A DNA stretch of 64,000 nucleotides from an uncultured Paraburkholderia sp. (GTDB lineage: Bacteria > Pseudomonadota > Gammaproteobacteria > Burkholderiales > Burkholderiaceae): contig CALNWN010000012.1 of NCBI GenBank assembly GCA_940746715.1, positions 90,415-154,414 of the forward strand, in the 5' to 3' direction. Positions 1-8,801 of this stretch are shown here, piece by piece (position 1 is the first letter of the stretch; each line of letters starts with the position of its first letter). The translations under genes were made by a program, and so were the position numbers. The notes under the pieces were generated by a model. The model searched no databases. It saw only the letters and a program-made list of their open reading frames with translations, and was not told the DNA's origin.

Positions 1-273
1 TATCGCGTTTCGGCAATCAATCTGTCGCGCGGTGCCAGCTTCTTGCCGAGTTGAAACCCGGCTCGCCGGTGCGGCTTTTCGGGAAAGGCGGGCAAATCGC
101 TATAGCTGGAACACTAGCCAGCGAATTTCTTTTTCCTGCGTCATAACCGCCTTCCATATACAAAATCATATACGCGACTTCCCGCCGGGTCAAGTCATTC
201 GCGACCCGGCGATGAGCTGTTTCGGTATCTGGAGGGCGTCTATTGCACCATTCGTCCGTTCGGCCAATCCAAT

Positions 274-304
274 AAAAAACCCGGCTCACCGAGCCGGGTT
301 TTTG
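274..304. terminator. Rho-independent terminator downstream of aroG
   Basis: AAAAAACCCGGCTCACCGAGCCGGGTTTTT hairpin with T-tract, just past the aroG stop on the minus strand. Confidence 0.85.
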
Positions 305-341
305 TTGCTGCAAAGCGCGCCTTGGATGCTGACGAAGCCGA

Positions 342-1415
342 TCAGTTGCCGCTTCCGCGCGCCACGCGGCGCTGCTTGACCGCTTCCGCGAGATCTTCCG
401 GGACGGCGACGCTTTCATCCCAGCCGATGCACGCGTCCGTCACGCTCTGGCCGTACGTCAGCGCGCAGCCTTCCTGCAAATCCTGGCGGCCGGCCACGAG
501 ATGCGATTCCACCATCACGCCGACAATTCGTTCGTCACCCGAAGCAATCTGACGGCCGATGTCCGCGCACACCGGAATCTGGTTCTCGTGTTTCTTCGAG
601 CTGTTCGCGTGGCTCGCGTCGATCATCAGACGCGCGGCGAGCCCCGCCTTGCCGATGTCCGAACACGCCGCATTCACGCTATCCGCGTCGTAGTTCGGCG
701 TTTTGCCGCCACGCAGGATGATGTGGCAGTCCTCGTTGCCGGCCGTCGACACGATCGCCGAGTGTCCGCCCTTCGTGACCGACAGGAAATGGTGCGGCTG
801 CGAGGCGGCCTTGATAGCGTCGACGGCAATCTTCACATTGCCGTCCGTGTCGTTTTTGAAGCCGACCGGGCACGACAATCCCGGGGCGAGTTCGCGGTGC
901 ACTTGCGACTCCGTGGTGCGCGCGCCGATCGCGCCCCACGAGATCAGATCGGCGATGTACTGCGGGCTGATCATGTCGAGATACTCGGTGCCGGCCGGCA
1001 GCCCCAGCTCGTTGATGCGCAACAGCAGCTCGCGCGCGGTGCGCAAACCTTCGTTGATCTTGAAGCTGTTGTCCATATGCGGGTCGTTGATGAGCCCTTT
1101 CCAGCCCACCGTGGTGCGCGGCTTTTCGAAGTACACGCGCATCACGACTTCGAGTTCGCCGGCAAAGCGCTTGCGCTGTTCGACGAGACGCCCCGCATAT
1201 TCCATCGCGGCTTTCGTGTCGTGAATCGAACACGGCCCGATGATTACGATCAGCCGGTCATCCATGCCGTGCAGAATGCGATGCATGGCAGTGCGCGAGC
1301 TGTAGATCAGGTCGGACACCGCTTCGTCGCACGCGAACTCGCGAATCAGGTGCGCCGGAGGCGTGAGCTCTTTCAATTCGCGAATGCGGACATCGTCGGT
1401 GTTGTGCGGGGGCAT
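342..1415 (-). CDS. aroG: 3-deoxy-7-phosphoheptulonate (DAHP) synthase, AroF/G/H type I
   Basis: MPPHNTDDVRIRELKELTPPAHLIREF...IGPCSIHD...GLRTAR...VGVMVESHLVAGRQ; start trimmed from the ORF track to the conserved MPPHNTDD. Confidence 0.93.
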   Translation of the reverse strand: MPPHNTDDVRIRELKELTPPAHLIREFACDEAVSDLIYSSRTAMHRILHGMDDRLIVIIGPCSIHDTKAAMEYAGRLVEQRKRFAGELEVVMRVYFEKPRTTVGWKGLINDPHMDNSFKINEGLRTARELLLRINELGLPAGTEYLDMISPQYIADLISWGAIGARTTESQVHRELAPGLSCPVGFKNDTDGNVKIAVDAIKAASQPHHFLSVTKGGHSAIVSTAGNEDCHIILRGGKTPNYDADSVNAACSDIGKAGLAARLMIDASHANSSKKHENQIPVCADIGRQIASGDERIVGVMVESHLVAGRQDLQEGCALTYGQSVTDACIGWDESVAVPEDLAEAVKQRRVARGSGN

Positions 1416-1508
1416 GTTGTTCTCCTGAATCGGTTCGTAGCGTGTTCGCGCGGGCGGCGCGTGCAAAACAGAATGTTCAAAGGCCGATTGGGCAAAGACC
1501 TGGGGGCG

Positions 1509-1539
1509 AAAAAAACCGCCAGACTCGCTGGCGGTTTTT
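1509..1539. terminator. Rho-independent terminator between tldD and aroG (bidirectional)
   Basis: AAAAAACCGCCAGACTCGCTGGCGGTTTTT hairpin. Confidence 0.75.
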
Positions 1540-1775
1540 CGGGAATTCTCGGTGTTCTACGTGCACTAACACCCCTCTCGATCCGCCAGCGGTCTGAGAT
1601 ACCAAAAAAAGTAAAAGTAAAACTTGGCGGACATGGCGAAATGGAGTCGCTGGTCAAAAAGGGTGAGTGACTTTATAACCCGGGTAAGCGCGCCTGACAA
1701 GCGGCGCAGGCGGAAAATGCGGAAAACCCGCATACTCCCCGCGTTGTGTGCACGAAGTATGCGTCGGCTCAATTT

Positions 1776-3242
1776 TCAAGCGGTGCCGCCAACCGTCATC
1801 CGGTCGATGCGCAAGGTGGGTTGGCCCACGCCCACGGGCACGCTCTGGCCTTCCTTGCCGCATACGCCCACGCCCGAATCCAGTTTCATGTCGTTGCCGA
1901 TCATGCTCACGTACTTGAGCGATTCCGGGCCGCTGCCGATGAGCGTCGCGCCCTTCACGGGGTAGGTGACCTTGCCGTTCTCGATCATGTACGCCTCCGA
2001 GGCCGAGAACACGAACTTGCCGTTCGTGATGTCGACCTGGCCGCCGCCGAAGTTCACCGCGTACAAGCCGTTTTTCACCGACTCGATGATTTCCTGCGGA
2101 TCCTTGTCGCCGTTGAGCATGTAGGTGTTGGTCATGCGCGGCATGGGCAACGCCGCGTACGATTCGCGACGCGCATTGCCTGTCACCGGCATTTTCATCA
2201 AGCGCGCGTTGAGCGTGTCCTGGATGTAGCCCTTCAGAATGCCGTCTTCGATCAGCGTGGTGCACTGCGTCGGGTTGCCTTCGTCGTCGATATTGAGTGA
2301 GCCGCGGCGGTTCGGCAGCGTGCCGTCGTCCACCACGGTGACGCCTTTCGCGGCGACCTGCTCGCCGATGCGTCCCGCAAATGCCGACGAGCCCTTGCGG
2401 TTGAAGTCGCCTTCGAGACCGTGGCCGATCGCTTCGTGCAGCAGCACGCCGGGCCAGCCCGGTCCGAGCACGACCGTCATCGCGCCGGCTGGCGCCGGGC
2501 GTGCTTCCAGATTCACAAGCGCAGCGTGCACCGCGTCGTCGACATAGCGCGACAGCACTTCGTCGGTGAAATAGCTGTAGTCGAAGCGGCCGCCGCCGCC
2601 ACCGCTGCCGATCTCGCGGCGGCCGTTTTGCTCCGCGATTACCGTGACGGAGACGCGCACCAGCGGCCGGATGTCCGCCGCGAAGCCGCCGTCGCTGCGC
2701 GCGACGAGCACGACGTCGTATTCGCCAGCGAGGCCTGCCATGACCTGCTGGATGCGCCGGTCGCGGCCGCGCGCCATGTGTTCGATGCGCTCGAGCAGCT
2801 TGACCTTGGCGGTCGCGTCGAGCGAATGCAGCGGATCGGCGGGCAGGTACAGATCGCGCCCGGCAATGCCCGTCAGCGACGACGCCACCTTGATCTTCTG
2901 CTTGCCGCCGCCGGCCTTGGCAATGGCGCGCGTGGCGATGGCCGCCTGGCGGATCGCCTCGGGCGACAGGTCGTCCGAATACGCGAAAGCCGTGCGGTCG
3001 CCCGACACGGCGCGCACGCCGACGCCCTGGTCGATGCTGAAACTGCCCGACTTCACGATGCCTTCCTCGAGACTCCACGCCTCGCTGCGCGTCGCCTGGA
3101 AATACAGGTCCGCGTAGTCGACGCGATGCGTAAAGATTTCGGCCAGCGTGCGGGTGAGCAGCGATTCGTCGAGACCGTACGGCGTCAGGAGGATGTCCTT
3201 GGCGGTGGCGAGATTACGGATACCGGGTTCGATGATGTTCAT
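1776..3242 (-). CDS. tldD: Metalloprotease TldD
   Basis: Full-length ORF with [23 protein letters not shown] (HExxxH) and C-terminal [17 protein letters not shown]. Confidence 0.95.
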   Translation of the reverse strand: MNIIEPGIRNLATAKDILLTPYGLDESLLTRTLAEIFTHRVDYADLYFQATRSEAWSLEEGIVKSGSFSIDQGVGVRAVSGDRTAFAYSDDLSPEAIRQAAIATRAIAKAGGGKQKIKVASSLTGIAGRDLYLPADPLHSLDATAKVKLLERIEHMARGRDRRIQQVMAGLAGEYDVVLVARSDGGFAADIRPLVRVSVTVIAEQNGRREIGSGGGGGRFDYSYFTDEVLSRYVDDAVHAALVNLEARPAPAGAMTVVLGPGWPGVLLHEAIGHGLEGDFNRKGSSAFAGRIGEQVAAKGVTVVDDGTLPNRRGSLNIDDEGNPTQCTTLIEDGILKGYIQDTLNARLMKMPVTGNARRESYAALPMPRMTNTYMLNGDKDPQEIIESVKNGLYAVNFGGGQVDITNGKFVFSASEAYMIENGKVTYPVKGATLIGSGPESLKYVSMIGNDMKLDSGVGVCGKEGQSVPVGVGQPTLRIDRMTVGGTA

Positions 3243-3332
3243 GCGAAGTATGTTCTGCTCGATACGAAGGATTCGGTTAGCGCGACCGTCACTCCATGCG
3301 TGAGGCGCGCCGCAGTTTCAATGTCAATCTTG

Positions 3333-4241
3333 CTAGCTCAGCACTCGATGACGCCAGGCGGGCAGGCTCTGCCTCACCTCGTCGATGCGCGCGCGTTCGA
3401 GCGTTCCCGCGACCACGCCGGCGCCTTCGTCGCGCACCGCTACGATCTCGCCCCACGGGTCGACGAGCATACTGTGGCCCCAGGTGCGGCGGCCGTTCTC
3501 ATGCTTGCCGCCTTGCGCGGCGGCCAGCACGTAGCACTGGTTTTCGACAGCGCGGGCGCGCAGCAGCATTTCCCAGTGGGCCCGGCCCGTCGTGTAAGTA
3601 AACGCCGACGGCACCACCATCAGCGTGCAATCGCCCATGCGCCGGTACAGCTCAGGAAAGCGCAGATCGTAGCAGACCGACAGGCCGACACGGCCGAACG
3701 GCGCCTCGAAGGTGCGGACCTCGCCGCCGGGGCAGATGGTGCGCGCCTCGTCGAACGATTCCTCGCCTTTTTCGAAGTTGAACAGATGGATCTTGTCGTA
3801 GCGCGCGGCCTCGTTGCCTTGCGGGTCGAACACAAGCGTGGTGTTCAATACGCGCGACGGCTCCGGCGCCGTGATCGGCAGCGTGCCGCCGATCACACAC
3901 AGCTTGTGGCGGCGCGCGGCCTCGGCGAGAAAACGCTGGATCGGGCCGTCGCGGTAGGCCTCGCGCACGGCGAGCTTGTCGGTGTCCTTAAAGCCCATGA
4001 AGCAGAAGTACTCGGGCAGGAGGACGAGCTGCGCACCGTCTGCGGCGGCTTCGGCGATCAGGCGCCCGGCTTCGGCGAGATTGCGCTCGCGATCCGGCGT
4101 GCTCACCATTTGCAGCGCGGCGACGCGGAAAGTGCCCGGAGCGCCGCCCGCCAGCGCCCGCCCGGCAGCATGTGGCGCAGCGGCGGACGAGGCGTGGGAC
4201 GAAGCAGGGGACGAAGATGAAGGGACGTGTGTTTCGCTCAT
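3333..4241 (-). CDS. Carbon-nitrogen hydrolase (nitrilase family)
   Basis: LVLLPEYF, KIHLFNFEKGEESFDE, GLSVCYDLRFPELYR: Glu/Lys/Cys triad of the nitrilase superfamily. Confidence 0.9.
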   Translation of the reverse strand: MSETHVPSSSSPASSHASSAAAPHAAGRALAGGAPGTFRVAALQMVSTPDRERNLAEAGRLIAEAAADGAQLVLLPEYFCFMGFKDTDKLAVREAYRDGPIQRFLAEAARRHKLCVIGGTLPITAPEPSRVLNTTLVFDPQGNEAARYDKIHLFNFEKGEESFDEARTICPGGEVRTFEAPFGRVGLSVCYDLRFPELYRRMGDCTLMVVPSAFTYTTGRAHWEMLLRARAVENQCYVLAAAQGGKHENGRRTWGHSMLVDPWGEIVAVRDEGAGVVAGTLERARIDEVRQSLPAWRHRVLS

Positions 4242-4381
4242 GAGCGTTTCGGAAAACTCCCGACAAGGCGGCGCGACACCCGGCGCCGCATGCTCCGCCC
4301 GGAAAGTGCCCGCCGGCTGCACTGACCAGCGCGCTCGGGGCGCGGCGAGTCAGGCGGTCGGTTGGGCGCGCGGCTCGAAGC

Positions 4382-7300
4382 TCAGTTGGCGCCGACGGTC
4401 GAAGCTGGAGTGTCCATCTTACCCCGATCGCTCCTGACCCGCTCGATGTGCGGTTTCGACCACGAGCCCGTGATCGCGTATTCGCGCGCAAACGCGTGCG
4501 ACATCGATTTGCTGAACGCGAGGTCGGCCACCAACGCACCGAGGCCGAGCAGCGGATTGACCACGGCAGCCGCGACAACCGCCGCGCCTGCGCTGACCGT
4601 CGGCACGATCTGCACGTGCAGGTCCTGAGTCTCCTGCGCCAGATCGACCGAGCCTTTCATTTCCGCGCGCGCGGGCGCGGTCACCATTTCAAAGTTTTCG
4701 GTGCGGCCGATGCCGTTGCGGATCTGCGCCGTTCCGGTGACGTGCTCGAACGGCAGACCTTCGCCGATCACGTCGCGGAAATTGAGCGTCGCGAAGCGCG
4801 CGAGGCTTTGCAGGCTGAGCACGCCGAGTAGCTTCGCGACGCCCGGATCGACCTTGAGAATCTGCCCGTGGCGCAGATCCACGGCGACATTGCCGTTGAG
4901 CGTCGGATAGTCGATCGCGGTCGGGCCGCCGCGCCACACCATCTTGCCCGTCAGCGTGCCGCTGCCCGCCTTCAGCGTGCGCGGCTGGCCGAAGCGCTGG
5001 AGCAGGCCGCCCGCGTCCTTGATGTCGAGCTTGAAATCGAACACGGTGCGCCGCGGCGTGGTTTCGTCGGCGGTATTGCCGAGCTCGGTCGAGGTGCGCC
5101 AGTTGGCCGTCGCAGTGAGCGTGGCCGACGGATTCGCGATGTCGAGCTTGTCCAGTTGCCAGACCGGCACGCCGTCTTCGGTGAAGTTGTGCGCGGCTAC
5201 TTCGAGCCGCCCGATATTGCGGTCGCGCACGATCAGCTCGTTGACGACGAGATCGATCGACGGCATGTTCTGCGCCGGCGCCGAGATGGCCTGGCCGAGC
5301 AGATCCTTGTCCGCGACCGACGGAATCACCACGCGCGCAAAGCGCGCCTGCAGCGTGCCCGGCGAGGCCTTGTCGGCGCCCGGCAGCCACGACACGTGGC
5401 CCGACACGTGGTTGGACGCGATATTCGCTTGCCATTTGCCGTCCGCATGCGAAGCGCCGACGATCACGCTTTCCCAGTGGCGCTTGAGCAGCGTCAGGGT
5501 GCCGATGTGCAGCGCGAAGCGGCTCGGCAGGAATTGTGCGACGGTCGGGTTCGGGGCGGCCGGCGCGGCCGGCGTGGGCGAAGACGGCAAAGCGGCCGAA
5601 GACGGCGAAGCGGCGCGCGCTTCGTTGCTGCGCAATTGGGCAACGAGCGCGCGCCAAGCGTCGGCGTCGAAGGCGTCCACGTCGACCGCGGCGATCACGC
5701 CTTCGGACGGCAAGTCGGCCGGCCGGTTCACGCCGATGGCGCCGCGCACCACCGTCAGCGGGCTTTTCGGCTCGTAGTGCAGCAGATAGCGCGCGGCGAT
5801 GGGCCCGAAGTTCAGTTCCGCGCGCTCGAGTCCGCTTTCGCCGGCGAGCGTCGACGGACCGGCGGCAAGGCGCAGCGGCATGGGCGTGCCGACCGGCTTG
5901 TTGAACGGCGCGGGGAAGTCGAGCGCAAGGCCGGTCAGATCCGAGTTGGCGGTCACTTGCGGCAGCTTGCCCTTCTCACCGCGCACGGTCAGCGCATACG
6001 GCGCGCTGCCGCTCATGCGCGTGAGCACCTGCGCGGCCGGGCCATGCAGGTCGAGGCCGCGCGCGGCATCCACCGCGATATGGCCGCCCAGGTCGAGCGC
6101 GTAGGTGCCGTCGGGTTCGAAGCCGCCGCTCGCCCGCATGTCGCCGCCCAGAAACTGCGCGGTGAGGCGCTCGGTCTGCGCGCTGTGTTCGGTGAAGCGC
6201 ACCTTGCCCTTCACTTGAGAGAGCGGCGGCACATTCTCCACGCTCAGCCGATTGTTCTGGAAGCCGAGCGCGCCTTCCACGCCGATATGCGGTTTGGGCG
6301 TGCGCGGCACCGTCAGCTTGAGCGCGAGCGAAGCCGGCCCTTCGGCGCGAATCTTCTCGGTTTGATGCCGCGCCATGATGCCGAGCGAGCTTTCGTTCAC
6401 GTAGTCGAGCATGTCGGCGAGCGGACCGAGGCCGTCGCCCTTGATGACGAGGTTGGACTCGCGCGTGCCGAGATCGTCGATCCTGCCGTTCACGCCGCGC
6501 AACGCCACACGCTTGTAGCGCGCGCGGTCGATGTCGAAGCGCAGCACGTTCTGCCTGATTTCGAACACGCCGTCGATGCCGTCGAGCGGCGGCCAAACGT
6601 TCGGCGTGCCGTTGCGCATCTTGCGCGGCGGGTACGGCGTGGGGTCGAACTTGCCGCCCTTGAAAGGCGCGACGATATGGAAGATGCCCGCCTCGGGATC
6701 ACGCGAGTAGGGGAATTTCGTCAGGTCGCCGTGCACCTCGATCTTCGCGCCGTGCGACATGCCGGCCTGCAAGCCGTGGCCGAGATAGATGCGCAGCTTC
6801 TCGCTGATACTGGTCGGCAGATAGCGGACGATGCGCGACACCTGCGCGCGCTCGAAATCCGCCGTCAGATCCAGCGAGCTGCGGCCGTGGCCGGGGTTGC
6901 TGTAGTCAGCGCTGGCGGTGGCCGCGACGTCCGCGTTGGAGACGCCCAAGTCGGCCAGCTTGACCGTGAACGCCGGGTGCTTCTCGCCGGGCGCCTTCGG
7001 CGAGATGGTCCAGTCGGCACGGCCATGCAGGCGGTCGAGTTTCAGGCGCGGATCGTCGAATATGCCCGGCAGCGTGATCGCGACGTTGGACGTGTCGAGC
7101 GTCGCGCTACCGTGACGCTGATCGGCATCCACGCGGCCCCACAGGTTCTCGATGCCCGGAATGCCGGCGCGCGGATGATTGCACGCGGTGAGCCCGGGCG
7201 GCGGTTCCTGCGCGGCGATGCTGATGCCTTGCAGATCGCCTTGGAAGCGATAGCGCTCGATCGGCTCCGCGCCCGTCGCGTGCCGGTCGCCGCCGGGTTC

Positions 7301-8608
7301 GCCCGATTCCGGCTTGCCGCGCTCCACTTCGATTACGTAGTTGGCGACGAGCCCGCGCGGGTTATAGCGCACGAGATTGTTCAGCAGCGGCCGCGGCAGC
7401 GGCAGCGCGCGGCTGAATTCCGCGAGAATGCCCAGATCGACGCGGTCGCCGGAGACGCTGATCAACTGCCCGTTTTGCTGCGACGCCATCCGGTAGTGCC
7501 CGTTCAGCGTGTGAAACGAGAGTGTGCGCGTGAGCGGCGTACCGTCCTCGAGCGGCGGCTGGCCGAGTTCGGCCCGCAGGTCGTTCAGTTGCAGCGTGTA
7601 GTCGCCTTGCTGGGCTTCCACGCGCCAGCCGAAATTCGCCACCGGCAAAAGCAGCTTGGGCTGCGTGGGCCGCACGCGCAGGGCGACATCCGCGCCGGCC
7701 ATCTGGCCGCTTGCCGAGCTCATGCGGCCGTCGGCGAAATCGACCCAGATCGCATTGTCGATGCGGCCGGCAAATGTCTCGATCGGGAATTTGACATAGC
7801 GCGCGAGCGTGGGCAGGTCGACGGGGCCGGTCGACACATAGGCTTGCCCCTTCCAGTTGACCGGCTTGCCGATCGCCGAGAGCGGCGCATGGCGGAAGTG
7901 CGTGCGGAAATCGAGCGGGCCGTGCAGCAGCTGGCCGTCCGACGGCGCCTGAAGCGCGAGGCGGTGATCGTAGCCGTCGTTGAGAATGGCAATGCGAATG
8001 TCGTGCAGCGCGAGTTCCGGCGCGTCGCGCTGGGCGTCGCGCCAGCGCAGCACGCCGCCGCGCACCACGATCGCCTCCTGGCGCACGAGCCATGTCGAGA
8101 GGATGTCGTTGCCGCTATGACGCGTCGGCACCGGCACGCCGGCGACCGACAGCACGCCGTCGCCGCCGCGCGCGATCAGCACGTCCGGCTGGTTGACAAT
8201 CAGGCTCGACAGCACCGGGTGAAACTGCCACAGCGAACGCCACGACAGCGTCGCGGTGGCGTGCGGTATGGTCAGCGCGGGCTTGCCATCACGGTCGCGA
8301 ATCACGAGGTTCGTGATGTCGAGCCCTGGCTGGAAGCCCGTCCAATGCGGCGCGAGTTTGCCGATGGTGAACTGCGCGTGCAGCTTGTCGGAGACGGTCG
8401 CCTCGATGTGCGTCCGAGCCGTTGACTCCACGCGCGGCAGTACCACATAACGCAAGCCGAGAAAGAGCCCCGCCGCGATGAAATACAGGACGAGCGCGAG
8501 CGCGAGAACGACGTGAAGAGTCCGGCGCAGCACGACGTGGTCGCTTCCGCTCACAGGCCGGGCCTGCCCGGTTTCCTGCGGGTCGGCGGATTCGTTTCGC
8601 TCGGACAT
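4382..8608 (-). CDS. yhdP: YhdP family protein (large AsmA-like membrane protein)
   Basis: About 1400-aa ORF with N-terminal TM segment and YhdP-like C-terminal region; conserved order next to glnE and nitrilase/tldD. Confidence 0.85.
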   Translation of the reverse strand: MSERNESADPQETGQARPVSGSDHVVLRRTLHVVLALALVLYFIAAGLFLGLRYVVLPRVESTARTHIEATVSDKLHAQFTIGKLAPHWTGFQPGLDITNLVIRDRDGKPALTIPHATATLSWRSLWQFHPVLSSLIVNQPDVLIARGGDGVLSVAGVPVPTRHSGNDILSTWLVRQEAIVVRGGVLRWRDAQRDAPELALHDIRIAILNDGYDHRLALQAPSDGQLLHGPLDFRTHFRHAPLSAIGKPVNWKGQAYVSTGPVDLPTLARYVKFPIETFAGRIDNAIWVDFADGRMSSASGQMAGADVALRVRPTQPKLLLPVANFGWRVEAQQGDYTLQLNDLRAELGQPPLEDGTPLTRTLSFHTLNGHYRMASQQNGQLISVSGDRVDLGILAEFSRALPLPRPLLNNLVRYNPRGLVANYVIEVERGKPESGEPGGDRHATGAEPIERYRFQGDLQGISIAAQEPPPGLTACNHPRAGIPGIENLWGRVDADQRHGSATLDTSNVAITLPGIFDDPRLKLDRLHGRADWTISPKAPGEKHPAFTVKLADLGVSNADVAATASADYSNPGHGRSSLDLTADFERAQVSRIVRYLPTSISEKLRIYLGHGLQAGMSHGAKIEVHGDLTKFPYSRDPEAGIFHIVAPFKGGKFDPTPYPPRKMRNGTPNVWPPLDGIDGVFEIRQNVLRFDIDRARYKRVALRGVNGRIDDLGTRESNLVIKGDGLGPLADMLDYVNESSLGIMARHQTEKIRAEGPASLALKLTVPRTPKPHIGVEGALGFQNNRLSVENVPPLSQVKGKVRFTEHSAQTERLTAQFLGGDMRASGGFEPDGTYALDLGGHIAVDAARGLDLHGPAAQVLTRMSGSAPYALTVRGEKGKLPQVTANSDLTGLALDFPAPFNKPVGTPMPLRLAAGPSTLAGESGLERAELNFGPIAARYLLHYEPKSPLTVVRGAIGVNRPADLPSEGVIAAVDVDAFDADAWRALVAQLRSNEARAASPSSAALPSSPTPAAPAAPNPTVAQFLPSRFALHIGTLTLLKRHWESVIVGASHADGKWQANIASNHVSGHVSWLPGADKASPGTLQARFARVVIPSVADKDLLGQAISAPAQNMPSIDLVVNELIVRDRNIGRLEVAAHNFTEDGVPVWQLDKLDIANPSATLTATANWRTSTELGNTADETTPRRTVFDFKLDIKDAGGLLQRFGQPRTLKAGSGTLTGKMVWRGGPTAIDYPTLNGNVAVDLRHGQILKVDPGVAKLLGVLSLQSLARFATLNFRDVIGEGLPFEHVTGTAQIRNGIGRTENFEMVTAPARAEMKGSVDLAQETQDLHVQIVPTVSAGAAVVAAAVVNPLLGLGALVADLAFSKSMSHAFAREYAITGSWSKPHIERVRSDRGKMDTPASTVGAN

Positions 8609-8801
8609 GCTGCGGCGGGTGGGCGTATGGTAGTTTTGCGAATTAACGACGAAATGTAACACACGGGAAAGCGTCGACAGGACTTCCTGAAAACCCTGTC
8701 TGCACGCTGCCGCGCGACCCGCATCGGCGTTCGGCAACCCGTCGTGCGACGAGCCGGTAATCCACGGTTCATGCCAATCAAGCAACGAGCGAGCCAGACC
8801 T

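Noticed and set aside
2421-4220. 599-aa plus-strand ORF over tldD and the nitrilase gene, and similar long ORFs at 501-1670, 8973-10799, 11686-13458, 19198-20841 and 26050-28215
   Set aside because: All are antisense to well-supported conserved genes and have compositionally biased translations.
4868-8425. 1185-aa plus-strand ORF opposite yhdP
   Set aside because: Arg/His/Asp-rich shadow ORF typical of high-GC antisense frames; the minus strand encodes a coherent YhdP protein.
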